From an uncultured Bulleidia sp. (GTDB lineage: Bacteria; Bacillota_I; Bacilli_A; Erysipelotrichales; Erysipelotrichaceae): a stretch of 14,417 nucleotides of DNA. The translations under genes and the position numbers were made by a program. The notes beneath the pieces are model-generated. The model was not told the origin of the DNA. It ran no database searches and saw only the letters and a program-made list of their open reading frames with translations. Shown piece after piece: positions 7,063-13,902 of this stretch (positions within the stretch are counted from its first letter, which is position 1; each line of letters starts with the position of its first letter). The stretch is taken from positions 1 to 14,417 of the forward strand of contig CAKVLT010000043.1 in NCBI GenBank assembly GCA_934757945.1, written 5' to 3'.

Positions 7063-7455
7063 ATGGAAATTACATATGAAGTAAGAAAAGAAGCTTTCAA
7101 CCACCTTTGTTCCACCTACACGCAACACAATAGATGGGCAAAAACAATTCAGGCCAATACCTTTTTATCAAAGATAGGCGATACACATCTGCAATATGAC
7201 TCCTCATATGAAAGAAACAGACAGTATCTATGTTTATTACAGCAACTGCATAAATTCCACACTATGCTGGATGCAATAGAAATCATGTATGGAGAAAAAG
7301 CAAAAGTGTTGGTATACAGGCAATATGCTCTGAAAGAAAAACAGTCCGTCCTGGCATTGGAATATGGAATCTCTGTCAGAACATTGCAGAGAAGAATGCA
7401 TACCTGGATTTACGGAGTACTTATGGAGGAATGCGTATATGATTCAAACTTTTAG
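7063..7455 (+). CDS. Small protein with sigma-region-4-like helix-turn-helix (first of an overlapping pair)
   Basis: 130 aa, not recognised as a named family. The C-terminal part (about 77-118, 'EKAKVLVYRQYALKEKQSV' through 'YGISVRTLQRRMHTW') resembles the sigma-70 region 4 type HTH also seen in ArpU/RinA-like phage regulators: a helical scaffold, then 'A..yGiSvrTLqrR'. The N-terminal part is helical and basic, with no membrane segment. The ATG at 7063 is preceded by GAGAGGAA about ten bases off. Its last 17 bp overlap the next gene, whose ribosome site (GGAGGA) lies inside this one, so translation is probably coupled. DNA binding is inferred from the motif; the target is unknown. It may be host-owned or left by the element that used the neighbouring tRNA-Leu. 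Confidence 0.65.
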   Translation: MEITYEVRKEAFNHLCSTYTQHNRWAKTIQANTFLSKIGDTHLQYDSSYERNRQYLCLLQQLHKFHTMLDAIEIMYGEKAKVLVYRQYALKEKQSVLALEYGISVRTLQRRMHTWIYGVLMEECVYDSNF

Positions 7456-7864
7456 AAAAGAATGTGCAAAATATACTTACTATCAGAAACATCTGCATCA
7501 TCTTCAGTTGGAGTATCAAGAAATGGAATGGAAATCTTATTGTATCCATAGTAATGATTACAAGCAAAACTATGATCATCATCCTGTACAATATCTGAGT
7601 ACAATATGGCTTGAAAATAAAAATAAGCTCGAAAAAGAAATACAAGAAATCAAAGCTAAAATTCGATGGATAGAGACTGGATTTCAATATCTTGAACCAT
7701 CAGGTGATACATATATGTTATGGCAGCTTTTAGTTAATAAATACCCTTATACCAAAATGGCAGAAGAGATGGACATATGTCCCACCAGTCTGCACAGAAG
7801 AGTTACCAACGATTTAAAGAAGTATCTGCCAAAAGAAAAAGAAGAAAGTTGCCCTTCTTCCTAA
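7439..7864 (+). CDS. Small coiled-coil/HTH protein (second of the overlapping pair)
   Basis: 141 aa, unrecognised. A helical, probably coiled-coil segment runs about 50-80 ('NKNKLEKEIQEIKAKIRWIE'), followed by a short HTH-like end (about 95-126, 'LVNKYPYTKMAEEMDICPTSLHRRV'), where 'K.AEEMdIcptSLhRRv' parallels the 'S.RTLQRR' end of its partner. I start it at ATG 7439 because GGAGGA lies eight bases upstream; the frame is open further upstream to 7364 but without a ribosome site. It overlaps the first gene by 17 bp, and its stop codon overlaps the stop of the converging HAD gene. Its last eight codons also carry the minus-strand terminator of that operon. A joint regulatory role for the pair is inferred. 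Confidence 0.65.
   Translation: MIQTFRKECAKYTYYQKHLHHLQLEYQEMEWKSYCIHSNDYKQNYDHHPVQYLSTIWLENKNKLEKEIQEIKAKIRWIETGFQYLEPSGDTYMLWQLLVNKYPYTKMAEEMDICPTSLHRRVTNDLKKYLPKEKEESCPSS
7831..7860 (-). terminator. Terminator of the ABC-PfkB-HAD operon, inside the 3' end of the converging gene
   Basis: The minus strand forms GAAGAAGG (7860-7853) / CTTTCTTC (7848-7841) closed by a GCAA tetraloop, with one G-T wobble, then TTTTTCTTTT (7840-7831). It begins one base after the HAD gene stop codon and coincides with the last codons of the plus-strand gene. Confidence 0.8.
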
Positions 7865-8406
7865 AACTGTGCAATAAGTTTTTTTGCTTCTTCTGCTTTA
7901 ATATCATCAAAACCACGTAATGTCTCGCATTGTACAAGATACTGGCTAAGATGAGGTAACCCTAAATCATCAAAAATGATAAATCCTTTAAAATCAGGGT
8001 GTTCCAGAAGATAATCTGTGATATGGATTTCTCTGTTTTTAGAAAACTCCATTTCTGTAGTGCCAACTACCGGTACTCTTTCATCCATTCCTCCCTGTAA
8101 AAGGTATTTTTTACAATACTCCACTCCGGAGAATCTCCAGGAAGAAGAAATAACAATTTTAATAGAATGTTGCAGGCAGAAATCAGATAGGCGCTTCATG
8201 CATTTTTCATCCACAAACTGAAATTTTTTTGCTTTTTCCATAACAATTTCCTGATATTCCGGCGTATTCGGATCCAGGAATACATTAATAACGCCATCAA
8301 AATCCAAAAATCCATAATAAACAGCTTCAGAATTTTGCGCATTCTTTTCTAATATCTTTCGTATTTTATCTAAACGTTCTTTCCACTCAACATCACTGAT
8401 TTCCAT
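7861..8406 (-). CDS. HAD-fold protein of the Swiss-Army-Knife RNA-repair-associated type
   Basis: 181-aa cytoplasmic protein with all signs of a HAD phosphatase core: motif I 'FLDFDGVI' (nucleophile D35, acid/base D37), motif II 'IVISSSWR' (84-91), a conserved basic/acidic 'NREIHITDYL' (124-133) and motif IV 'FIIFDDL' (142-148). The SSsWR plus R-x-I plus DD pattern is that of the HAD domain family found in bacterial 'Swiss Army Knife' RNA repair proteins. Here it stands alone, with no ligase or kinase domain fused. About 30 N-terminal residues form a helical extension. The ribosome site is AAAAGGGG. It follows the PfkB-like gene by 20 bp and is last in the operon. Phosphatase activity on a nucleic-acid or small phosphate substrate is inferred. 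Confidence 0.82.
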   Translation of the reverse strand: MEISDVEWKERLDKIRKILEKNAQNSEAVYYGFLDFDGVINVFLDPNTPEYQEIVMEKAKKFQFVDEKCMKRLSDFCLQHSIKIVISSSWRFSGVEYCKKYLLQGGMDERVPVVGTTEMEFSKNREIHITDYLLEHPDFKGFIIFDDLGLPHLSQYLVQCETLRGFDDIKAEEAKKLIAQF

Positions 8407-8426
8407 GCAATACCCCTTTTAAGCTA

Positions 8427-9338
8427 TCATTTCATTGTAATCAGATGTATCAGTTTCTGCCTCTGAGCATCCTGATCATATGCGTCCATATTTCTTTGAT
8501 TACGTAGATATCTTTCCAGATATTCTTTTGAAAACATAAGACTGTTTCTGACATCTACAGTCGAAATCCTAGAAATGATAAACGCTAATATAATAACAGA
8601 AATATCTTCTTCTTTCACGGCAATTTGTGTATTCCATTCCACACGAAGATCTTCGGTGCCATCTCTGTATACAACACCTGTATCCTGAGTAAAGCAAAAT
8701 ACACCTCGTCCCGTCTGTTTCTGAAGAAGCCCAATAGCAGTATACAAATCTTTTGATGGATGTAAGCCACCAGCCTCCTGCCCACTGAGACACACTTCAC
8801 AGGATAAAGACAATATATCTTTCAGAACATCTTCCTCTATATTTTCAAGATTTCCCTGAGGCACAAAATACAACGGACAGTCGAATCTGGAAATGCTTTC
8901 CACCAGTTCCTCAGCACCATTGCCACAGAATAAATCTCCAAAGGCTACAATGGCTAATATCTCTTCACCATCTGTATATTCCGTAAAGCTTTCATCAAAA
9001 TCATATTCACTTCCCGGCACAACCATTCCTGTCTTTTTTCCCTGTGCATCTTTAAGACAATATTCCACCCCCTGCAGTTCATCCTGATGATATTCCACAG
9101 GAATATGTTTTTCTTCTGCAAGTTCTTCCACCTTCTGACCATAAACTCCGCTTCCTACAGGCGCCACAAGATCTACAGGTATGGAGAATGCCTCAAACAT
9201 TTCATAAGCCTGAAATGCAGATCCCGCAGATTCAAAATCAGTGGATTTCGGTGTGAAATCTTCTCCTTCTTTTGGAAGTGTTTGCACGGCAGCCACAATC
9301 TTGCAGCCCATTCTGGCAAATATCAGCACTTTTTTCAT
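8427..9338 (-). CDS. Divergent PfkB/ribokinase-fold protein
   Basis: 303-aa cytoplasmic protein. The N-terminal part follows the PfkB plan: 'LPKEGEDFTPKSTDFESAGSA' in pieces (21-41) matches the sugar-site lP.GE.......GGsA, and 'VDLVAPVGSGVYGQKVEEL' (55-73) matches v.lvg.vG.D.fG..i. The middle 'VCLSGQEAG' (182-190) and 'CFTQDTGVVYRDG' (215-227) match later PfkB blocks. The C-terminal signature DTxGAGD, which gives the anion hole and catalytic Asp, is degenerate: 'AVKEEDISVIILAF' (240-253). Binding of a sugar or nucleoside is plausible, but catalysis is doubtful. It follows the ABC pair by 11 bp, with AAAGGA six bases before the start, and precedes the HAD gene, so a shared pathway with the exporter is inferred. 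Confidence 0.75.
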   Translation of the reverse strand: MKKVLIFARMGCKIVAAVQTLPKEGEDFTPKSTDFESAGSAFQAYEMFEAFSIPVDLVAPVGSGVYGQKVEELAEEKHIPVEYHQDELQGVEYCLKDAQGKKTGMVVPGSEYDFDESFTEYTDGEEILAIVAFGDLFCGNGAEELVESISRFDCPLYFVPQGNLENIEEDVLKDILSLSCEVCLSGQEAGGLHPSKDLYTAIGLLQKQTGRGVFCFTQDTGVVYRDGTEDLRVEWNTQIAVKEEDISVIILAFIISRISTVDVRNSLMFSKEYLERYLRNQRNMDAYDQDAQRQKLIHLITMK

Positions 9339-9349
9339 AAATATCCTTT

Positions 9350-11167
9350 CTACAGAGTCATATCTACAGACTCTTTTTCAAATTGTTTTGTATACAAAGA
9401 GAAATAATATCCTTTTTGTTTCATCAGCACAGGATGAGTACCCTTTTCCACTATTTTTCCATCTTTTACCACCAGAATAACATCTGCATCAACGATAGTG
9501 GATAATCTGTGAGCAATTACAAAAGACGTTCTTCCATGAATGACTGTCTGTATTGCGTCCTGCAGATGCTTTTCTGTCACCGTATCAATGGAAGATGTCG
9601 CTTCATCAAGAATCAGAATTTTTGGATCAGCAAGTAAAGCTCTGGCAAAAGACAGCAGTTGCTTTTCACCTGTAGAAAGTAAACTTCCACCTTCTCCAAC
9701 TTCACTGTCCAGTCCCCCGTCCATTTTTTCTATAACCTTTTCTGCATGAACAAGTTTTAATGCCTGATAAATCTCTTCGTCCGAAGCCTCAGGATTTCCA
9801 TATCTCAGATTATCTCTGACAGATCCTGAAAATAAATGCGGTGTCTGCAGTACATAGCCTATATTGGAATGCAACCACAATTGTGATCTTTCTCTGGCAT
9901 CTTTTCCATCAATCAGAATCTGTCCTTTTGTCGGCTCAAAAAATCTGCATACAAGATTTACAAGAGTAGATTTCCCTGCACCCGTTTCTCCAACAATAGC
10001 CACATTAGTACCAGCAGGAACTTCCAGATTAAAATGTTCCAGTACCATTTCCTGACCATCCGGATACTGAAAGCTGACATCCCTGAAAACTATTTCACCT
10101 TTCAGTTCTTCCCAGTTTTCCTTTTTAGGTTCAAATGTAGTGCCATATTTCTCTATAACTTCTTCTGTATCGCTGACATCAGACTGTTCACTCATCAGGT
10201 TGAAGAAACGTTCAATATTTACCTGAATACCAAATAAAGCAGAGAAAGTTTCCACAATAATCTGGATAGGATCAATCAGATTTAAGGCATAGGTTACAAA
10301 CACAGATAATGTTCCAAGTTCCATAACCCCTTCCATTGTCAGTTGTCCGCCTTTCCACAAAACTACTGCCAATGCTGCAAATGTCATAAATGTCAGCATG
10401 GAAATAAACAGAGCTCCAGTTCTCTGCGTACGAACGCTGTATTGTTTCATAGTATTCGTATCTTTTCTGAATTCCTGCTGCATCAGATTTTCAATAACAA
10501 GAGTCTTAATGGATTTTGCACCAGTAATACCTTCATTAAAATCACTTGTAATCTGTGAATTCAATTCTCTGACCTTTCTGTTATATAAAATCATCTTTTT
10601 CTGAAAGAATGTAATCAGGATAACCGTTACAGGAACTATCAGCAGCACAAGAAAAGCCAGATGAAAATTCGTTTTCATCATGACAATGATAACAAACAGA
10701 AGATAGGACACATTCCAGACAATATCCATAAATCTCCAGGAGGCCATTTCTCCGATTTTCCCTGTATCACTCATCACTCTCGCATGAATATAGCCTACAT
10801 TATTCTGATTAAAATAGGAAAATGACAAAGTCTGTAAATGATTAAAAGAAGCATTTCTCAGATCTCTGTCCACATGCATTTCAATCTTTCCGCATAAGTA
10901 CGTACTCATGAAAAAACTGATTACCTGCACCAGAAGTAAAACTGCATATCCCACAATAAATGCAGGTAAAGTATCTGTGGTTTTCAAGGCAATAAAATGA
11001 TTCAGTGCATACCTGTTAAACAAAGGCCATACAGCATCTATCAAAGAACCTAGAGCTCCCAGAACAGCAGCAACACAAATCATTTTTTTATATTTTTTTA
11101 CATAAGGCCATATTTTAGGAACCCCAAACCATGGCAGCGTTTTTATTTCTTCCTGTTTTTCCATCAT
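9350..11167 (-). CDS. ABC exporter half-transporter, second subunit of a heterodimer (consensus Walker B)
   Basis: 605-aa inner-membrane protein: a type IV ABC exporter fold with six membrane segments within about 28-320, then a nucleotide-binding domain (about 355-590). Motifs are Walker A 'GETGAGKST' (393-401), Q-loop 'VLQTPHLF' (439-446), non-canonical signature 'LSTGE' (497-501), Walker B with catalytic Glu 'ILILDEATS' (E522) and H-loop 'IAHRLST' (H553). The signature deviation is complementary to the Walker B deviation of its partner, which indicates an obligate heterodimer of the BmrCD/TM287-288 kind. The ATG at 11167 overlaps the stop of the upstream gene (ATGA). A second ATG at 11164 is equally usable, because GAGGA lies directly upstream. 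The exported substrate is unknown; drugs, lipids or peptides are typical. Confidence 0.93.
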   Translation of the reverse strand: MMEKQEEIKTLPWFGVPKIWPYVKKYKKMICVAAVLGALGSLIDAVWPLFNRYALNHFIALKTTDTLPAFIVGYAVLLLVQVISFFMSTYLCGKIEMHVDRDLRNASFNHLQTLSFSYFNQNNVGYIHARVMSDTGKIGEMASWRFMDIVWNVSYLLFVIIVMMKTNFHLAFLVLLIVPVTVILITFFQKKMILYNRKVRELNSQITSDFNEGITGAKSIKTLVIENLMQQEFRKDTNTMKQYSVRTQRTGALFISMLTFMTFAALAVVLWKGGQLTMEGVMELGTLSVFVTYALNLIDPIQIIVETFSALFGIQVNIERFFNLMSEQSDVSDTEEVIEKYGTTFEPKKENWEELKGEIVFRDVSFQYPDGQEMVLEHFNLEVPAGTNVAIVGETGAGKSTLVNLVCRFFEPTKGQILIDGKDARERSQLWLHSNIGYVLQTPHLFSGSVRDNLRYGNPEASDEEIYQALKLVHAEKVIEKMDGGLDSEVGEGGSLLSTGEKQLLSFARALLADPKILILDEATSSIDTVTEKHLQDAIQTVIHGRTSFVIAHRLSTIVDADVILVVKDGKIVEKGTHPVLMKQKGYYFSLYTKQFEKESVDMTL

Positions 11168-12954
11168 TCCTCATCCATCTGTGTCTGTAAAGCATAGATA
11201 TGTTTATATACACCATCCTGCTTTTGAAGTAATTGTGCATGTGTACCAGATTCAACAATTCTTCCTCCATCCAGTACATAGATAATATCTGCATGCATAA
11301 GTGTAGAAATTCTGTGAGCTATTAAAATTGTAGTGGTATTTTCCGTGTATTCTTTTAAAGAGGCACGTATTCTTGCATCCGTTTCTGCATCCACCGCAGA
11401 TAAAGAATCATCAAAAATCATAATTGGCGGTTTTCTTATCAGCATCTGCGCAATGGCAGTTCTCTGTTTCTGACCACCGGATAATGTAACCCCTCTTTCA
11501 CCCACAAAGGTTTCATATCCCTGTTTGAAATGAGATATTGCATGATCCAGACTTGCAATATGGCTTACTGTTTCCACCTCTTCTTTGGAAGCACTGTCCT
11601 GAGCAATTTTGATGTTGTCATACAGTGTTTTTGAAAAAAGATACGGTTCCTGTAAAACCATTCCGATATTCTGCCTTAAATATGGCAAAGAAATATGCTG
11701 TACTTCAGTACCAGAAATGGTAATTGATCCGTCCTGCATAGGATATATTCCATCCAGCAGATACATTAAAGTACTTTTCCCACACCCTGTACTCCCCAGA
11801 ATACCAACAGTAGAACCTGCTGGAATTCTCATGGATATATCATGCAGCACCGGTATATTTTCTTCATAGGCAAAGCTTACATGATCAAACACAATATCTC
11901 CATGCATATCCGGGGTTTCTTTCTGCGAAGTATCTTCCACAGGAGAATGCATAATATAGGCAATTCTGTCTATGGCAATCATAGCTTTGGATAACTGGGC
12001 AATCACTCTTCCAATTTGTCTTACAGGCCATGTAAGCATGGCATTATACCCAATAAAGGAAATATAGCTGCCTGCTGTCATTTCACCTTTCACAGCAAAA
12101 TATGCCCCTAATGAAGTAACGGTAAGTATCTGCAGTCCTGAGAAAAAATCACCTGTACTCCAGAACATGGATAATAATTTCATCAGATGCACCCACATGG
12201 AGGTATAGGATGCATTCTGTGTTTCAAATCTTTCTCTTTCATAAAATTCTCTTCCAAAAGCCCTGACAACACGTACACCTGTCAGATTTTCCTGCGCAAT
12301 AGCAGATAATTTACCTTCCTCTTCATCCGCATGCTGGAATGCTTTACCAATCTTTGTATGAAAGAATACACTGTAGGAAATAATCACAGGAATAAAGCAG
12401 GCACTGATAACCGCAAGTCTGAAATGAATCTGCATCATAAAAGAAACAGCAAGTACAATCAATACAACAATTCTGAGTAAAGAAGTTAGCTGTTCAGATA
12501 AAAAAACTTTGATAGTTTCCACGTCAGAAGTACATCTTTGAATAATATCACCAGTCTGATTTTCTCCATACCAACTGAATGGCAATCTGGATAAATGTGC
12601 ATACAACTGATCTCTCATGTTTTTAACCAATATCTCAGATCCAATCGCATTGCATAGTCTGAAACAAAAATGAACAAATGCATAAACAACAGCTACAGCA
12701 ATAATCATCAATGCAACATAATATAAATGCTCTTTCAGAATACCTACGCCTCCAATGACATCAATCCAGCCATTTGCAAATGAAGGTAAAGAACTTGGAA
12801 GATTTCCAATAACACTGTCTACAGTAAATCCAATAAGCTTAGGATTCACCAAGGAAATAAACTGCATACTGACAGCAAAAAGGACAGCTAAAACAAACCA
12901 TCTTTTTGAGCCATCTAGAAATTCAAAAACTAACTGTAACCTGTTTCTCTTCAT
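11164..12954 (-). CDS. ABC exporter half-transporter, first subunit of a heterodimer (degenerate Walker B)
   Basis: 596-aa inner-membrane protein with six predicted membrane segments (about 18-310) and a nucleotide-binding domain (about 350-590): Walker A 'GSTGCGKST' (387-395), Q-loop 'VLQEPYLF' (433-440), canonical 'LSGGQKQR' (491-498), Walker B 'IMIFDDSLS' with Asp516 where the catalytic Glu is usual, and H547 in 'IAHRIST'. The Asp marks the degenerate ATP site of heterodimeric exporters, while its LSGGQ completes the consensus site of the partner. The ATG at 12954 is the only start possible: an in-frame TGA lies just upstream. There is no ribosome site, and a TATAAT box sits seven bases away, so the mRNA is probably leaderless. 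First gene of a four-gene operon. Confidence 0.93.
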   Translation of the reverse strand: MKRNRLQLVFEFLDGSKRWFVLAVLFAVSMQFISLVNPKLIGFTVDSVIGNLPSSLPSFANGWIDVIGGVGILKEHLYYVALMIIAVAVVYAFVHFCFRLCNAIGSEILVKNMRDQLYAHLSRLPFSWYGENQTGDIIQRCTSDVETIKVFLSEQLTSLLRIVVLIVLAVSFMMQIHFRLAVISACFIPVIISYSVFFHTKIGKAFQHADEEEGKLSAIAQENLTGVRVVRAFGREFYERERFETQNASYTSMWVHLMKLLSMFWSTGDFFSGLQILTVTSLGAYFAVKGEMTAGSYISFIGYNAMLTWPVRQIGRVIAQLSKAMIAIDRIAYIMHSPVEDTSQKETPDMHGDIVFDHVSFAYEENIPVLHDISMRIPAGSTVGILGSTGCGKSTLMYLLDGIYPMQDGSITISGTEVQHISLPYLRQNIGMVLQEPYLFSKTLYDNIKIAQDSASKEEVETVSHIASLDHAISHFKQGYETFVGERGVTLSGGQKQRTAIAQMLIRKPPIMIFDDSLSAVDAETDARIRASLKEYTENTTTILIAHRISTLMHADIIYVLDGGRIVESGTHAQLLQKQDGVYKHIYALQTQMDEE

Positions 12955-12961
12955 GCATCAA

Positions 12962-12990
12962 ATTATACAGAAAACCTGCATATTCCACAA
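12962..12990 (-). promoter_or_regulatory. Promoter of the ABC exporter operon, predicted leaderless
   Basis: On the minus strand TTGTGG (12990-12985) and a perfect TATAAT (12967-12962) are 17 bp apart. Seven bases (TTGATGC) separate the -10 box from the ATG at 12954, so transcription should start at or one base before the A of the ATG. Confidence 0.65.
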
Positions 12991-13324
12991 TTTCAATGCT
13001 CGGATATCCTCCTCATATCCTCTTTGGCAATCCAAATTCAGCAAAACAAACATTAGACGAGTATCTCTTAACATATATTCTGCAAATCTAAACAAGCTGA
13101 ACAATCAATTTCCGTTTGATGTATGCAGCACTGTTCTCAGAGAGGATATTCTGCTACAGGAGCCATTCGGAATCATTAAAATGCATCATTAATTTTCCAG
13201 TGCCATTATTTATAAAGATCTATATCCTCGATTTGCTGTATTGTTATGAAAAAAAGAATTATTTAAAACTAAATGAAGAATGAGCCTTCTCTAAAAGCTC
13301 ATGAGGTTTACTATTGTCAACACA
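12991..13324. other. Gene-free stretch with decayed-looking sequence
   Basis: No gene can be supported. On the plus strand one frame stays open from within the ABC gene to TAA at 13190-13192, ending 'STVLREDILLQEPFG' plus six residues. A second frame gives an ATG-started 31-codon run from 12998 ('MLGYPPHILFGNPNSAK' onward) ending in TAA near 13091. Neither has a ribosome site. On the minus strand a short unrecognised frame reads 'EYMLRDTRLMFVLLNLD' and continues to a TGA beside the promoter. These may be remnants of a lost gene. The hairpin at 13280-13302 is listed separately. Confidence 0.4.
13280..13314. repeat. Hairpin followed by a 12-base motif also found at the integrase remnant
   Basis: ATGAGC (13280-13285) / GCTCAT (13297-13302) is followed without gap by GAGGTTTACTAT (13303-13314). 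The same 12 bases occur at 6583-6594, preceded by another hairpin (AAAGTT 6565-6570 / AACTTT 6576-6581). Both copies stand right beside a truncated gene. It could be an end of a lost insertion sequence or a weak terminator on the minus strand; a chance match of 12 bases is quite possible. Confidence 0.35.
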
Positions 13325-13366
13325 TTAATGTACATAGTTAAATACTTTTTTGAATTTCGCTACCAT
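13325..13366 (-). pseudogene. Truncated tandem paralogue of the orphan 135-aa gene
   Basis: The minus strand has a strong ribosome site AGAGGTGAT, then ATG at 13366 and 13 codons 'MVAKFKKVFNYVH' to TAA. The start region matches the gene at 13806: both read TAGAGrTGATrT-ATG-GTAGCGAAA and continue AAAAAAGTA before diverging. It begins 32 bp after the stop of the full copy, so the two formed a tandem, co-transcribed pair. The sequence after about codon 8 is unrelated, which indicates that a deletion or insertion removed the rest. Confidence 0.65.
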
Positions 13367-13398
13367 ATATCACCTCTATTAAATATTTAGCGCAATTG

Positions 13399-13806
13399 CT
13401 AACGGCTTATAACATCATTCCACAAACTTATTTTTTCTCTGTGCTTGATGTACCAGTTATAGAATGAAAAGTATTTGTGATCTTCAATATAGTTATCCAT
13501 GACTTTGAAAAACAAATCTGTTGCATTATCCGCAAGTTCTTTGCTTTTATCTGTAATCTGGTTTGTATGATGTCCTGATGAATATACAGGTACTCCCTTA
13601 TCAAATAATACATATTCAAATGAACATTCAATAGTGACTCCATCAGGCTTTTTATCATAAATTTTTTTCCATGTATAGTCATGCTGCCACGGGATAAATA
13701 TATTCAGATCAGACATAACAACATCCATGAATGAAGTTGTGATTTGCAAATAACAACGTATATTATGATTTATTTTGATTTTTACTTTTTTAAGTTTCGC
13801 TACCAT
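13399..13806 (-). CDS. Orphan hypothetical protein downstream of an S-box riboswitch
   Basis: 135 aa; I do not recognise the family. The N-terminal 60 residues look beta-rich and basic at the very start ('MVAKLKKVKIKINHN'). The middle holds 'GVTIECSFEYVLFDKGVPVYSS' in two strands, and the last third is helical and aromatic ('DNYIEDHKYFSFYNWYIKH'). There is no signal peptide or membrane segment. The ATG at 13806 has only a weak ribosome site (AGAGATGAT, one base off the AGAGGTGAT of the truncated paralogue). A strong AGGAGG at 13828-13823 is 16 bases away and better placed for the out-of-frame ATGs at 13813 and 13810. The riboswitch terminator ends 48 bp upstream, so methionine/SAM-dependent control is expected if the linkage is original. 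Function unknown. Confidence 0.65.
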   Translation of the reverse strand: MVAKLKKVKIKINHNIRCYLQITTSFMDVVMSDLNIFIPWQHDYTWKKIYDKKPDGVTIECSFEYVLFDKGVPVYSSGHHTNQITDKSKELADNATDLFFKVMDNYIEDHKYFSFYNWYIKHREKISLWNDVISR

Positions 13807-13854
13807 ACATCATCTCTATAGTCCTCCTACATGTTTAAGACACTACAAAGAATG

Positions 13855-13879
13855 AAAAAATCCTATCGAACAGATAGGA
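13855..13879 (-). terminator. Riboswitch-controlled terminator
   Basis: The minus strand forms TCCTATC (13879-13873) / GATAGGA (13867-13861) with loop TGTTC, followed by six T (13860-13855). The left stem strand can instead pair with GATAGGA at 13908-13902, which is also the 3' strand of riboswitch helix P1, giving the terminator/antiterminator switch. Confidence 0.9.
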
Positions 13880-13902
13880 CTTCAATACAAGATATAGCTA
13901 AT

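Noticed and set aside
8569..8793. Minus-strand alternative frames inside the PfkB-like gene
   Set aside because: They overlap a longer gene with proper ribosome site, spacing and family motifs; their products are Trp/Cys-rich shadows.
12755..13192. Plus-strand open frame of 145 codons extending beyond the ABC gene
   Set aside because: Most of it is antisense to the exporter gene, it has no ribosome site, and the free part matches nothing I recognise; kept only as possible decayed sequence.
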